The translations under genes and the position numbers were made by a program. Below the pieces are notes generated by a model that was not told the origin of the DNA, ran no database searches, and saw only the letters and a program-made list of their open reading frames with translations. A DNA stretch of 29,933 nt from BMS3B sp964501105 (lineage in GTDB: Archaea > Hydrothermarchaeota > Hydrothermarchaeia > Hydrothermarchaeales > BMS3B), in contig CAZCRG010000009.1 of NCBI GenBank assembly GCA_964501105.1, forward strand, positions 1-29,933, in the 5' to 3' direction. Positions 1 to 8,241 of this stretch are shown in pieces (the first letter of the stretch is position 1; each line of letters opens with the position of its first letter).

Positions 1-1
1 G

Positions 2-33
2 TTACAAGGGGATAAGATTGAATTACAAGGGGA
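2..33. repeat. Pair of 11-base direct repeats
   Basis: The 11-mer ttacaagggga occurs at 2-12 and again at 23-33, giving a 21-base period, about two helical turns. Only two copies lie in the window, and the left edge cuts off whatever precedes them. They sit about 60 bases upstream of the globin-PsiE start, so they could be regulator half-sites or the end of a longer repeat array. Function is unknown. Confidence 0.35.
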
Positions 34-63
34 GAGGGGGGGCCCTATTCCAACTAGAAAAGG

Positions 64-69
64 TTTATC
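64..69 (+). promoter_or_regulatory. TATA-like box of the globin-PsiE gene
   Basis: TTTATC centred about 27 bases upstream of the ATG at 94. With the usual archaeal spacing from TATA to transcription start, the mRNA would begin at or next to the start codon (leaderless). No Shine-Dalgarno sequence precedes the ATG, which agrees. Confidence 0.4.
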
Positions 70-93
70 TGCATTTATTGTTTTATTAATATT

Positions 94-993
94 ATGGAGA
101 CAATTGTTGAGCTTAAGTACCAGTATAACTTCAACTATGAAGATGAGAAAAATCTCAAAGAGCTGAAAAATTTTGGAGAAAAATACAGAGAAGAATTTGT
201 TGAAAAACTTCATACTTACATCCACAACTTCAAAGATGTAGATAAATACTTTCCAAGAGAAGAGATTAAAAAAAGACACAAAGAGAAGTTAATGAAGTGG
301 TTCACCTTATTATTCTCAGGCAGCTATGGTTCACAGTATCTTAAGAATATATACAGAACTGGAGAGGTCCATTTAAAGATAGGATTACCGCCTCACTATC
401 TCCATGCCACCATGAACTTTGTAAGAGAATTTATTCACAGTAAGCTCACTTCAGAATTTGGATGCACAAAGGATAGAGACAGATACTTCCAATCCATTCA
501 AAAGCTTCTTGACTTAAATCTTGATGTAATGTCAGGCTCCTACAGAGAAGAAGAACTCAAGCTATATCTGGCATCAGGAAAATTACATAGAATTGCAATA
601 GAAGCTATAAGAAGAATTATATACGGCTTTGATTTTTTCATAGTTATTGCCCTGCTAACAGCAGGACTTTTCCTTATCTACTTTATTTTAGAAGAGGGGC
701 TTATGGTAGTTAGAGGCATACTTCCACTGGAAAAGGGTGCGCTTGGTATTATGGGATCAAGTCTTATACTATATGCTATTTCAGAGCTTTTGTCAGGGGA
801 AATAACAAAGTTAAGGGGAGGGACAATGAGCCTGAAGATATTTGTCAGTGTAGCTCTGGCTGCAATAATAAGAAAGGTCCTTATAACTTCCCTTTCACCT
901 GAGAAGACAAATGAACTTTTAGTACTCAGCGTCCTCCTTATAAGTCTTGGAATAGTTTACTGGATAATAAGAAAGGTGGAAGGAAAATATTAA
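94..993 (+). CDS. Globin-sensor domain fused to a PsiE-like membrane domain
   Basis: 299 aa. Residues about 20-160 look like a globin-coupled-sensor or protoglobin fold: an FGEKYREEF helix, a W-containing helix near 69 followed by LFSGSYGSQYL, then GEVHLKIGLPPHYL, where His93 is the expected proximal heme ligand. Residues about 178-295 hold four hydrophobic segments (about 178-200, 217-233, 247-265, 275-293). They match the phosphate-starvation-inducible PsiE family, including VALAAIIRKVLI followed by a short loop and a last helix. The protein is therefore probably an integral membrane heme-based gas or redox sensor with no obvious enzymatic output domain. The ATG lies about 27 bases after a TATA-like box and has no Shine-Dalgarno, suggesting a leaderless mRNA. 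The next gene is a tRNA on the other strand, so it seems monocistronic. The fold assignment is by motif reading; heme binding is inferred. Confidence 0.75.
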   Translation: METIVELKYQYNFNYEDEKNLKELKNFGEKYREEFVEKLHTYIHNFKDVDKYFPREEIKKRHKEKLMKWFTLLFSGSYGSQYLKNIYRTGEVHLKIGLPPHYLHATMNFVREFIHSKLTSEFGCTKDRDRYFQSIQKLLDLNLDVMSGSYREEELKLYLASGKLHRIAIEAIRRIIYGFDFFIVIALLTAGLFLIYFILEEGLMVVRGILPLEKGALGIMGSSLILYAISELLSGEITKLRGGTMSLKIFVSVALAAIIRKVLITSLSPEKTNELLVLSVLLISLGIVYWIIRKVEGKY

Positions 994-1021
994 GAGTAAA
1001 AGTAGAAACAGGAAAAATGTA

Positions 1022-1095
1022 TCCCGGCGGCCGGATTTGAACCAGCAACCTAGGGATCTACAGTCCCCCGCTCTGCCAAGTTGAGCTACGCCGGG
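1022..1095 (-). tRNA. tRNA-Tyr (GTA)
   Basis: Read on the minus strand, the acceptor CCCGGCG (from 1095) pairs with CGCCGGG (1029-1023), leaving A73 at 1022. The anticodon loop CTGTAGA has GTA at 1061-1059, and the T arm has loop TTCAAAT. A C1-G72 pair with A73 is the archaeal tyrosine identity. No intron is seen between the anticodon and its stem, and CCA is not encoded. Confidence 0.95.
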
Positions 1096-1140
1096 TGGTT
1101 ACTATGGAAACTTTAACAAGGTAAATTTGTTGAATTGTGG

Positions 1141-1148
1141 TATATATA
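1141..1148. promoter_or_regulatory. Symmetric TATA box between tRNA-Tyr and lonB
   Basis: TATATATA reads the same on both strands and lies in the 143-base gap between the divergent tRNA-Tyr and lonB genes. For lonB it would give a leader of about 70 bases carrying the GGTGGTG ribosome site. For the tRNA it would place transcription start about 20 bases before the mature 5' end. A more proximal AT-rich stretch could serve the tRNA instead. Confidence 0.4.
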
Positions 1149-1238
1149 AGCGCAATAGACTGAAAACCTATCTTTCTTATATTGGTAATATTTGTTAAAC
1201 TTGCTGGAGATTGTAGCCTTTTTTAAAGGTGGTGTGAA

Positions 1239-3137
1239 TTGGAGTTAATGGAATTCAGAACTACAGAAGAAATTGAAGTACCCAAGAATCTGATAGACCA
1301 GGTTATAGGGCAGGAGAGGGCAGTTGAGATAATAAAGAAAGCTGCTAAGCAGAAGCGGCATGTACTCCTTATTGGTGATCCGGGTACAGGAAAGAGTATG
1401 CTGAGTCAGGCCATGAGTGAGCTTTTGCCTACTGAAGAGCTCCAGGATATTCTGGTTTTTCCTAACCCGGAGGACAAAAATAATCCCAGAATTGAAGTGC
1501 TCAAGGCTGGGGAAGGGGAAGCAATAGTTGAACGCCACAAGGAGCAGAAGCGCAAAGTTGAGGCACCAATAAACACTATGTTTAAAGTTCTATTTATCTC
1601 AATAATGTTTCTTGTGCTCTACTATATGCTGGTGCTCCAGCAGCCCTATGTACTCTTCCTTGGTATAATTGCCTTTGTTTTCCTCCTCATGGGCAGGCAG
1701 TATGTAAGGGTTAAGGATGATGTACTGATTCCCAAAATTCTTGTGAACAATAAAGACAAAAATAAGGCACCCTTTATTGATGCAACTGGCAGCCATGCCG
1801 GTGCCCTTCTGGGAGATGTCAGACATGACCCCTTCCAGAGTGGCGGTCTTGAAACTCCACCCCATGAGCTTATAGAGCCAGGTGCCATTCACAAGGCAAA
1901 TAAAGGCGTACTCTTTATTGATGAAATTGCCACCTTAAGCATTGAATCCCAGCAGTCTCTTCTCACTGCTCTTCAGGAAAAGAAGTTCCCAATTACAGGT
2001 CAGAGTGAGAGAAGCTCGGGCGCAATGGTGAGAACTCAGCCAGTTCCCTGCGACTTTATTCTTGTGGCAGCTGGCAACTTAGAAGTTATAAGAAAAATGC
2101 ATCCTGCTTTGAGGTCAAGAATTCGAGGCTATGGCTATGAGATTTATATGAATGATGTTATGGACGACACCCTCGAAAACAGAAACAAACTTGTTCAGTT
2201 TATAGCTCAGGAGGTAGTCAAAGACGGCAAGATACCCCACTTCACCAGAGAGGCTGTAATAGAAATTATAGAGGAAGCCAGGCGCAGAGCAGGGAGAAGG
2301 GGAAAGTTAACATTGAAGCTGAGAAATCTTGGCGGCCTTGTCAGGGCTGCTGGCGATGTTGCCATAAGCGAGGGTGCAATCTATGTTGAAGCAAAGCACG
2401 TGAGAAAGGCAAAGAACATAGCAAGGACACTGGAGCAGCAGATAGCTGACCGCTACATCAGCATGAAAAAGGACTACAATGTTTACACCACTGAGGGCAG
2501 CGAGGTGGGTAAGGTAAATGGCCTGGCTGTAATAGGCAGCGACTCAGGTGTAATTCTCCCCATTGTGGCAGAAGTGGCTCCTGCCCAGAGCAGAGAGGAG
2601 GGTAAAATAATTGCCACTGGCAAGCTGAAAGTTATTGCCAAAGAGGCAATTCAGAACGTTTCAGCAATTATCAAAAAGCACACTGGTAGAGATATCTCCA
2701 ACTATGATGTCCATATCCAGTTCCTCCAGACCTATGAGGGTGTGGAAGGAGACAGTGCAAGCATAAGTGTTGCTACAGCAGTTTTCTCTGCCCTGGAGGG
2801 TATACCAGTGGATCAGAGTGTTGCCATGACAGGCAGCCTGAGCGTCAGAGGCGATGTTCTACCTGTTGGTGGTGTGAACGCAAAGATTGAGGCTGCCATA
2901 AATGCAGGGATAAAGAAGATTTTAATTCCCCTGGGGAATCTCAAAGATGTAATGGTGGATAAGAAGAAGATAGGAGATGTTAAAATAGTACCTGTCTCAA
3001 CTATCTCCCAGGTTCTGGAGGAATCTCTGGCCTGGAGTCCCGAGAAGGACAGCCTTCTCAAAAAATTCAGCTCTCTCCTAACCCTGCCAAAGAAGATTGA
3101 CAAAGCCCTGCCAAATGTAGAAAAACAGGGAACTTAA
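1239..3137 (+). CDS. lonB: Archaeal membrane-anchored Lon protease (LonB)
   Basis: 632 aa ATP-dependent protease of the cytoplasmic membrane. Order of parts: AAA+ domain with Walker A GDPGTGKS (46-53); an insertion holding two transmembrane helices (about 114-133 and 136-152) typical of archaeal LonB; Walker B VLFIDEI (224-230); sensor and lid helices to about 410; then the peptidase domain with catalytic Ser506 in EGDSAS and Lys549 in GGVNAKIEAA, 43 residues apart as in characterised LonB. Two starts are possible: TTG at 1239, 4-7 bases after GGTGGTG (1228-1234), or ATG at 1248 three residues later. The TTG has the better ribosome-site spacing. It leads a run of closely spaced genes (14 bases to tldD), so LonB and TldD/TldE are probably co-expressed. 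All key residues are present. Confidence 0.96.
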   Translation: MELMEFRTTEEIEVPKNLIDQVIGQERAVEIIKKAAKQKRHVLLIGDPGTGKSMLSQAMSELLPTEELQDILVFPNPEDKNNPRIEVLKAGEGEAIVERHKEQKRKVEAPINTMFKVLFISIMFLVLYYMLVLQQPYVLFLGIIAFVFLLMGRQYVRVKDDVLIPKILVNNKDKNKAPFIDATGSHAGALLGDVRHDPFQSGGLETPPHELIEPGAIHKANKGVLFIDEIATLSIESQQSLLTALQEKKFPITGQSERSSGAMVRTQPVPCDFILVAAGNLEVIRKMHPALRSRIRGYGYEIYMNDVMDDTLENRNKLVQFIAQEVVKDGKIPHFTREAVIEIIEEARRRAGRRGKLTLKLRNLGGLVRAAGDVAISEGAIYVEAKHVRKAKNIARTLEQQIADRYISMKKDYNVYTTEGSEVGKVNGLAVIGSDSGVILPIVAEVAPAQSREEGKIIATGKLKVIAKEAIQNVSAIIKKHTGRDISNYDVHIQFLQTYEGVEGDSASISVATAVFSALEGIPVDQSVAMTGSLSVRGDVLPVGGVNAKIEAAINAGIKKILIPLGNLKDVMVDKKKIGDVKIVPVSTISQVLEESLAWSPEKDSLLKKFSSLLTLPKKIDKALPNVEKQGT

Positions 3138-3150
3138 CTCTGGTGATTAC

Positions 3151-4497
3151 ATGGAAGATATTTTGGAAGATATTTTTAATCTTAAAGCTAGGTTTATTGA
3201 GGTTTATTATCATAGAGTTAAAAGTACCACAATCGCCATGAAGGACGGAAAAGCCAGTGAAATAACCTCTGGACTGAACTCGGGCGTTGGAATAAGAGTG
3301 CTCAATAAGGGCTGGGGCTTTGCCTATACCAATGACATGAAGAAAATAAAGGAAGCTGCCCTGAAGGCTCTAAAAGGTTCAGAAGTGGGCACAAAAAAGA
3401 TTTCCATTAAAGAAGTCAACAGCATTCAGGATAGTGTGGAACTTAAACCTAAAAGAGATTTCTCAAGAGTTACCCTTGATGAAAGGCTTGAGCTTTTGAA
3501 GGAGGCTGAAGAGGCTGCAAGAGATGCCGAAGAAGTTGTGAGCACAGGCTTTAACTACAGTGAGGCTCAGGTGGAGAGCCTATATATGAACTCTGAAGCC
3601 TCTAAGATAAAATCAAAACTTTCCAGAGGTGCTCTCTACTCACAGGTTTTTGTGAAGAGCAATGGAAAGCTTCAGGTGGGAATGGAGAGGCTGGGTGGTA
3701 CAGGAGGCTTTGAGCTTTTTAAAGAGGCTGGAAGCTCTGCAAGAAAGGCTGCTGAGAAGGCATTGAGGCTCCTCAATGCAAGAGTTGCACCTTCTGGTAG
3801 CTTCACAGTTGTTTTAGACCCCAAGCTTACAGGCGTCTTTATTCATGAAGCCCTGGGCCATGCCGTGGAAGCCGACCATGTGCTCCAGGGCGAGAGTATA
3901 GTCTCTGACAAGCTGGGCAAAAAAATAGGATCAGAACTTGTTACCATCCACGACGACCCAACCTTAGAGGGCAGCTTTGGATTCTATTTTTACGACAGCG
4001 AGGGAGTGAAGGCAAGAAAAACCACACTTCTCAAGGAAGGAGTATTAAAAGGTTTCCTTCACTCCAGAGAGACAGCCTCTGCTCTTAACACTGAGCCCAC
4101 TGGCAATGCTCGTGCCCAGGGCTACAACTATCCCCCTGTGCCCAGAATGAGCAACACCTATTTAGAACCAGGAGACTGGAGTTTTGATGAGATAATTTCA
4201 GAGGTTAAGTATGGAGTTTATCTCCTGGGCTCTAAGGGCGGCGAGGTTGACCCAGCAAGAGGTGTATTCCAGTTCTCTGCTGAGGAGGGCTTTATAATAG
4301 AAAATGGTGAAATTAAAGAGAGTGTAAGAGATGTAGCTCTTTCAGGAGAAACTCTCGAGATTTTGAAGAATATAGATGCTGTAGGTAAAGAATTTGAACT
4401 CAGTGTAGGATTCTGCGGTAAGTCCGGGCAACTGGTGCCTGTAGGTGATGGCGGTCCAAGCATAAGGACCTATGCCAGTGTTGGAGGCACAGCATGA
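3151..4497 (+). CDS. tldD: TldD-family metalloprotease
   Basis: 448 aa. The zinc motif HEALGH (HExxxH, His232/Glu233/His237) sits in FIHEALGHAVEADH, and a C-terminal GFCGKSGQLVPVG carries the conserved Cys thought to be a further ligand in bacterial TldD. TldD works with TldE as a heterodimer that degrades or trims unfolded or modified peptides inside its cavity. In bacteria this matures microcin B17 and degrades CcdA. A GGTGAT ribosome site lies just before the ATG. The gene follows lonB by 13 bases and overlaps tldE by ATGA, implying translational coupling. The physiological substrate in archaea is unknown. Confidence 0.95.
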   Translation: MEDILEDIFNLKARFIEVYYHRVKSTTIAMKDGKASEITSGLNSGVGIRVLNKGWGFAYTNDMKKIKEAALKALKGSEVGTKKISIKEVNSIQDSVELKPKRDFSRVTLDERLELLKEAEEAARDAEEVVSTGFNYSEAQVESLYMNSEASKIKSKLSRGALYSQVFVKSNGKLQVGMERLGGTGGFELFKEAGSSARKAAEKALRLLNARVAPSGSFTVVLDPKLTGVFIHEALGHAVEADHVLQGESIVSDKLGKKIGSELVTIHDDPTLEGSFGFYFYDSEGVKARKTTLLKEGVLKGFLHSRETASALNTEPTGNARAQGYNYPPVPRMSNTYLEPGDWSFDEIISEVKYGVYLLGSKGGEVDPARGVFQFSAEEGFIIENGEIKESVRDVALSGETLEILKNIDAVGKEFELSVGFCGKSGQLVPVGDGGPSIRTYASVGGTA

Positions 4498-5759
4498 ATA
4501 TAGATAAAGCTCTTAGTTATCTCTCTGAAAAGGCTGATCTGGCTGAAATCTACTTTACAGAAGAGAATTCAGAGAAAATTGAGGTAGAAGGAAAAGAAAT
4601 CAGGCTCACCAAAGCAGGTTACTCCAGAGGATATGGGATAAGAGTTATAAAAGACTCCCGCCTTGGATTTTATCACACCAATGAACTCTCAAAAGAAGCT
4701 CTTGATAAAGCCTTGCAGATAGCCAGAGTGGCAAAAAAAGATGAGAACTTCTGCCTCCCTTCAGAAAAAAGATATCCTGATGTTAAGGGAACTTATGACA
4801 AAAAAATAGAGGAGCTTGAAATAGAAAAAGCAAAAGACTACCTCACTGTAATGCTTGAAAAGGCTGAGGATTATAAAGTTAGAGTCACAACTGCAGCAGT
4901 CTCCTGGGGGCACTACAGCTATGAAGTTTACAACACTCTGGGCGTGGAGGCTCGAGATAGAGGGACAAGCATCTTTGCCTATATGAGCACAGTAGCTGGA
5001 GAAATAGACAAAAGCTCCACTGGAATTTACTACGATACTTCAAGGAATCTTGATTTAGATTTTGAGTTTATAGGCAGAGAGGCATCAGTTCTTGCAAAGG
5101 AGTCTCTCAATCCAGAGAAAATTGAAACTCGAGATTACACTGTTATTCTAAAGCCCATGGCTGTAACTGAGCTTCTTGAAAATGCCCTGATACCAAGCTT
5201 CAGTGCCGACAATATTCAGAGGCAGAGAAGCCTCCTCTCAGGGAAAAAGGGAGAGAAGATTTTCGGGAATGTTACTATTATAGACGACGGAACTCTAAAA
5301 GCTGGCCTTCTAACCAGCAGAATGGACGGTGAGGGCAAAGCTACTGAGAAAAAGGTGCTTGTGGAGAAGGGAGTAGTTAAAGAATTTCTCTACGACTGCT
5401 ACACTGCAAGAAAGGAGGGAAGAGAAAGCAACGGCTCAGCTTCAAGAAGTTCATATTCAGCTCTTCCAAAAATAGATGCCTCAAACTTTATAATATCAGG
5501 AGAAGAAAGCTCGAGTTTAGATGCAGAGCTTGTGGTTAATGGACTTATTGGTGCTCACACTTCCAATCCCATTACTGGAGACTTCTCTGTGGAGGTTAGG
5601 AATGCCTATCTTAAAGGCAAGCCTGTGAAAAAGGCAATAATCTCAGGAAATGTTTTTGAACTTATGAATCAAATCTCTGCTTTAGGTAAAGACTATCATC
5701 AGTTTTCCAACGTGTTCACACCAAGTATTGAGCTTGACAATATAAGAGTGGTGGGATAA
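4494..5759 (+). CDS. tldE: TldE/PmbA, partner subunit of TldD
   Basis: 421 aa member of the same fold as TldD, without the HExxxH motif, as expected for TldE/PmbA. The N-terminal half keeps the repeated pattern GYSRGYGIRVI followed by a helix of alternating Lys/Ala. The C-terminal half has RMDGEGKATEKKVLVEKG and ASALGKD-like segments near the end typical of PmbA. It completes the TldD/TldE heterodimer, in which TldD supplies the active site. The start overlaps the tldD stop (ATGA), and its own stop overlaps the next ATG by one base (TAATG), so it is embedded in a tight operon. Confidence 0.93.
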   Translation: MNIDKALSYLSEKADLAEIYFTEENSEKIEVEGKEIRLTKAGYSRGYGIRVIKDSRLGFYHTNELSKEALDKALQIARVAKKDENFCLPSEKRYPDVKGTYDKKIEELEIEKAKDYLTVMLEKAEDYKVRVTTAAVSWGHYSYEVYNTLGVEARDRGTSIFAYMSTVAGEIDKSSTGIYYDTSRNLDLDFEFIGREASVLAKESLNPEKIETRDYTVILKPMAVTELLENALIPSFSADNIQRQRSLLSGKKGEKIFGNVTIIDDGTLKAGLLTSRMDGEGKATEKKVLVEKGVVKEFLYDCYTARKEGRESNGSASRSSYSALPKIDASNFIISGEESSSLDAELVVNGLIGAHTSNPITGDFSVEVRNAYLKGKPVKKAIISGNVFELMNQISALGKDYHQFSNVFTPSIELDNIRVVG

Positions 5760-6193
5760 TGAGGCTGAAAGTAAGAACAATGCCCCTGAGGAAGAAAATG
5801 CAGGCAAGGGAAGAGGAGAGAATTAAAAAAAGCTATAGAGAGATTCTGGATAACCTCAAGCTCGGGGATGGAGAGGAGATAAAGACCCAGTGCTTTGATG
5901 TCACCAGCTTTATTGAGGGCTGCAAGCTTCTAAATAGATATAAGGTATGTATCAAGTATGGAAAAGGGGTTCGCTACTTTATAACCATCTACTTCAAAAG
6001 ATATGAGAAGATTCACGACGTACTAACTCTCTTTTTCGACGAGGAGGGCAGGCACATAGAAACAGAGTACCTTCACACCCTGGGTACAATTCACAGAATT
6101 GAGAAGAAAGAAGATGTCAAGAACTACGAGAAGTCCATAGAGAAGATTTTTTCAAAGATCCTGGGTGAGGAGGTAGAGCTTGAAATTGAGTAG
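5759..6193 (+). CDS. Hypothetical protein in the lon-tld operon
   Basis: 144 aa, family not recognised. It begins with a strongly basic helix (RLKVRTMPLRKKMQAREEE). A mixed alpha/beta body follows, with two aromatic beta-like strands (YKVCIKYGKGVRYFITIYFKR) and a charged C-terminal helix. Two Cys (in TQCFD and EGCKLL, plus VCIKY) show no metal-binding spacing. No signal peptide or membrane segment is seen, so it is probably cytoplasmic. The ATG shares one base with the tldE stop, and its 3' end overlaps the next gene by 14 bases, so it is translated with the protease genes. That context suggests, but does not show, an accessory role in proteolysis. Confidence 0.8.
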   Translation: MRLKVRTMPLRKKMQAREEERIKKSYREILDNLKLGDGEEIKTQCFDVTSFIEGCKLLNRYKVCIKYGKGVRYFITIYFKRYEKIHDVLTLFFDEEGRHIETEYLHTLGTIHRIEKKEDVKNYEKSIEKIFSKILGEEVELEIE

Positions 6194-6563
6194 CAGAGAG
6201 AGAAGCTGCCTCTATGCTTCAGGCGATATTTTAGGCAGAGAGCTAGCAGAAAAGCTGGAGAAGCCTGAGAATCTTGAAGATTTTCTCTCAAAACTGCTCA
6301 ATCAGAGTATAGCTTTATTAACCTTTGAATATAAACTGCTAAGCGATAAGGATGCACTGCTTACAATCAAAAAAAGTGCCTTCTGGGAAATTGTGGATAG
6401 AACATCTATAGATAAGATAAAAAAGGCTGGATGCAGATCTGAGAGGCTTTTTATAGAGGCTGCCCTTAGAGAATTCTTTCCCAGGGCTGAAGTTATTAAG
6501 GTTAATTGCAGGGCTGAAGGAGACAAAGAGTGTGAGCTAACTATAAGACTCTATCTGGAGTAG
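6180..6563 (+). CDS. Small V4R-like domain protein
   Basis: 127 aa. The C-terminal half has the pattern typical of V4R (4-vinyl reductase) small-molecule-binding domains: a helix of the form RLFIEAALREFFPRAEV, then VNCRAEGDKECELTIRL, with Cys before AEGD and a second Cys five residues after. The N-terminal half is shorter than in full V4R proteins. The domain is thought to bind hydrophobic or metal-containing small molecules. The start is TTG at 6180, chosen because GGTGAGGAGGT lies at 6164-6174 with good spacing; it overlaps the previous gene by 14 bases. Its 3' end overlaps the convergent PEBP gene by 13 bases. It may be a ligand-sensing accessory of the protease operon; that role is inference. 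Confidence 0.65.
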   Translation: MKLSSRERSCLYASGDILGRELAEKLEKPENLEDFLSKLLNQSIALLTFEYKLLSDKDALLTIKKSAFWEIVDRTSIDKIKKAGCRSERLFIEAALREFFPRAEVIKVNCRAEGDKECELTIRLYLE

Positions 6564-7078
6564 AGCCCCACAAGCTCACCCCGCTGGAGAATATGCCCCT
6601 TCATTGTCCTTTCAAGGGTTTTTTTATTTGCCCCTTCTTCAAGATTTAACTCACTGTCGAGAGCATAAACCTTGAAAATATACCTGTGAGGCTTCCCCGG
6701 AGGAGGACAGGGACCAGAGTAGCCTACTCTTCCAAAATCATTTATGCCCTGCCTTGCATATATGGGCTCAGAAGTCTCCTTCTCCTTTGGGATTCCTCCC
6801 GGAATATATGTTTTTTCATCAGCCTTTATATTCCAAATCACCCAGTGAATAAAGGTGCCTGAAGGAGCATCAGGGTCCTCAACAATTACTGCAATAGTTT
6901 TTGCCTTTTCTGAGACTCCATCAATACTCAGGGGAGGAGAGATATCTTCTCCATCGCAGGTGTACCTGACCTGTATGACCTTACCCTGCTCAAAAACACT
7001 GCTTACCTGAAGCTCTCCCTGCTCTCCACCCTGAAGGCAGCCAGAAGTTAAAAGTATAAACAGTAAAATAAAACGCAT
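6551..7078 (-). CDS. PEBP / Raf-kinase-inhibitor-like lipoprotein
   Basis: 175 aa. The N terminus MRFILLFILLTSGCLQGG is a lipoprotein signal with lipobox LTSGC, so the mature protein is probably tethered to the outer face of the membrane through Cys14. The rest is a YbhB/YbcL-type phosphatidylethanolamine-binding fold: DPDAPSGTFIHWVIWNI and GPCPPPGKPHRYIFKVYALD carry the signature ligand-pocket residues. Prokaryotic members have no firmly established function; anion or phosphate-headgroup binding is usual. The gene is convergent with, and overlaps by 13 bases, the V4R-like gene. It is divergent from the radical SAM gene across a shared 79-base promoter region. Its start codon lies inside an inverted repeat at 7074-7092. 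Confidence 0.9.
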   Translation of the reverse strand: MRFILLFILLTSGCLQGGEQGELQVSSVFEQGKVIQVRYTCDGEDISPPLSIDGVSEKAKTIAVIVEDPDAPSGTFIHWVIWNIKADEKTYIPGGIPKEKETSEPIYARQGINDFGRVGYSGPCPPPGKPHRYIFKVYALDSELNLEEGANKKTLERTMKGHILQRGELVGLYSR

Positions 7079-7092
7079 ATTAATAATATGCG
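7074..7092. repeat. Inverted repeat over the PEBP start codon
   Basis: The arms CGCATAT (7074-7080) and ATATGCG (7086-7092) are perfect complements around TAATA. The left arm contains the complement of the PEBP ATG (7076-7078). In the mRNA it could fold back over the start codon, or as DNA it could be an operator. Confidence 0.45.
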
Positions 7093-7112
7093 AGGGGTGA
7101 AAAATAAAATTT

Positions 7113-7121
7113 TCTATAAAT
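7113..7121. promoter_or_regulatory. Probable bidirectional TATA element
   Basis: TCTATAAAT lies 37-45 bases before the radical SAM ATG at 7158 and 35-43 bases before the PEBP ATG on the other strand. Read either way it resembles an archaeal TATA box and would give short leaders of about 12-15 bases for both genes. Confidence 0.4.
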
Positions 7122-7157
7122 GATAATCTTATTAAGGGTAATCTTTATATTCTTTAT

Positions 7158-8237
7158 ATGTACTGGTTTGTTCGACCTGACGCTGCTCTGGCCTTTGAAG
7201 ATGGAGGGGTGAAAAAAGCTCTGGGCAGATATGTCAGGGTATCAAGAAATGAGCTCCCTGCCAATTTTATTATATCCAGGAGTATTTCTGTTAACTTTGA
7301 CCCCTCAAAGGACAACTTATGGGAGATTCATTCCCAGGTTATTGAAAAGTACAGAGAAAAAAAGAGGGAAGTGGATTCTAAGAGGCTCAAGCCAGAGGAT
7401 TTGGAGCCTGCTGAAAGCTCACTATTAGACCTCAAGGCTGCCATAGCTCAGAAAATGCTTGAAGCCTGCAACTTCTGTGAGCGCAGGTGTGGAGTAAATA
7501 GGCTTAAAGATGAGAGGGGTTTCTGCCAGGCTGGGAAAGAGGCCAGGCTCAGCTCAGAGTTTATTCACATGGGTGAAGAGGCATGTCTTGTTCCCAGCCA
7601 CACCTTCTTCTTCATCGGGTGCAACTTATACTGTGTATACTGCCAGAATTGGAGAATTGCAAGAAGATTTGAAGCAGGAACAGTTATAACAGGAGAAGAG
7701 CTTGCAAAGTTTGCAAAAGCGAGAAGAATAGTGGATAAATCAAGAAATGTTAATCTCGTGGGAGGAGAGCCCACACCTAACCTTCATGTGATTCTTGATA
7801 TGCTCAGAAAGCTTGATATTAATGTGCCCATAGTTTGGAACAGCAATATGTACATGAGCGAAGAGGCTATGAAACTTCTTGAAGGTATGGTTGATGTCTA
7901 TCTGAGTGACTTCAAGTACGGCAATGATGCCTGTGCTGAGCGCTTATCCAAGGTGAAAAAATATACTGAAGTTGTGAAGAGGAACCACCTGCTTGCAAAG
8001 GAGCAGGCTGAGCTTCTAATAAGACACCTGGTACTGCCAGGGCATCTGAAGTGCTGCACTTCCGATATTCTAAAATGGATAGCTGAAAACCTGGACAATG
8101 AGGTTAGAGTTAATATAATGGGGCAGTACAGACCAGATTTTGAGGCGTATCCTGAGATTTCCAGAAGGGTTACCTCTGATGAAGTTGCCGAGGCCTTCAG
8201 AATAGCAAAAGAGTTAAATCTCACAAATCTGGATTAA
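7158..8237 (+). CDS. PflX-type radical SAM protein
   Basis: 359 aa. The radical SAM cluster motif CNLYCVYC (CX3CX2C; Cys155, 159, 162) is preceded by an N-terminal cysteine set, CNFCERRC (104, 107, 111) and GFC (123), usual for the PflX/COG1313 group of PflA-like proteins. That set may bind another Fe-S cluster. Later motifs include NLVGGEPTPNL (the GGE region that positions SAM) and VDVYLSDFKYG. PflX proteins resemble glycyl-radical-enzyme activases, but most archaeal members have no known glycyl-radical partner, and none is encoded here. The first 100 residues are a less conserved extension. The metallo-beta-lactamase gene follows after 4 bases, so the two are co-transcribed. The substrate is unknown. 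Confidence 0.9.
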   Translation: MYWFVRPDAALAFEDGGVKKALGRYVRVSRNELPANFIISRSISVNFDPSKDNLWEIHSQVIEKYREKKREVDSKRLKPEDLEPAESSLLDLKAAIAQKMLEACNFCERRCGVNRLKDERGFCQAGKEARLSSEFIHMGEEACLVPSHTFFFIGCNLYCVYCQNWRIARRFEAGTVITGEELAKFAKARRIVDKSRNVNLVGGEPTPNLHVILDMLRKLDINVPIVWNSNMYMSEEAMKLLEGMVDVYLSDFKYGNDACAERLSKVKKYTEVVKRNHLLAKEQAELLIRHLVLPGHLKCCTSDILKWIAENLDNEVRVNIMGQYRPDFEAYPEISRRVTSDEVAEAFRIAKELNLTNLD

Positions 8238-8241
8238 ACTT

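Noticed and set aside
2..33. Start of a CRISPR array
   Set aside because: Only two 11-base copies with a 10-base spacing; too short and too few for CRISPR repeats, and no cas genes are nearby.
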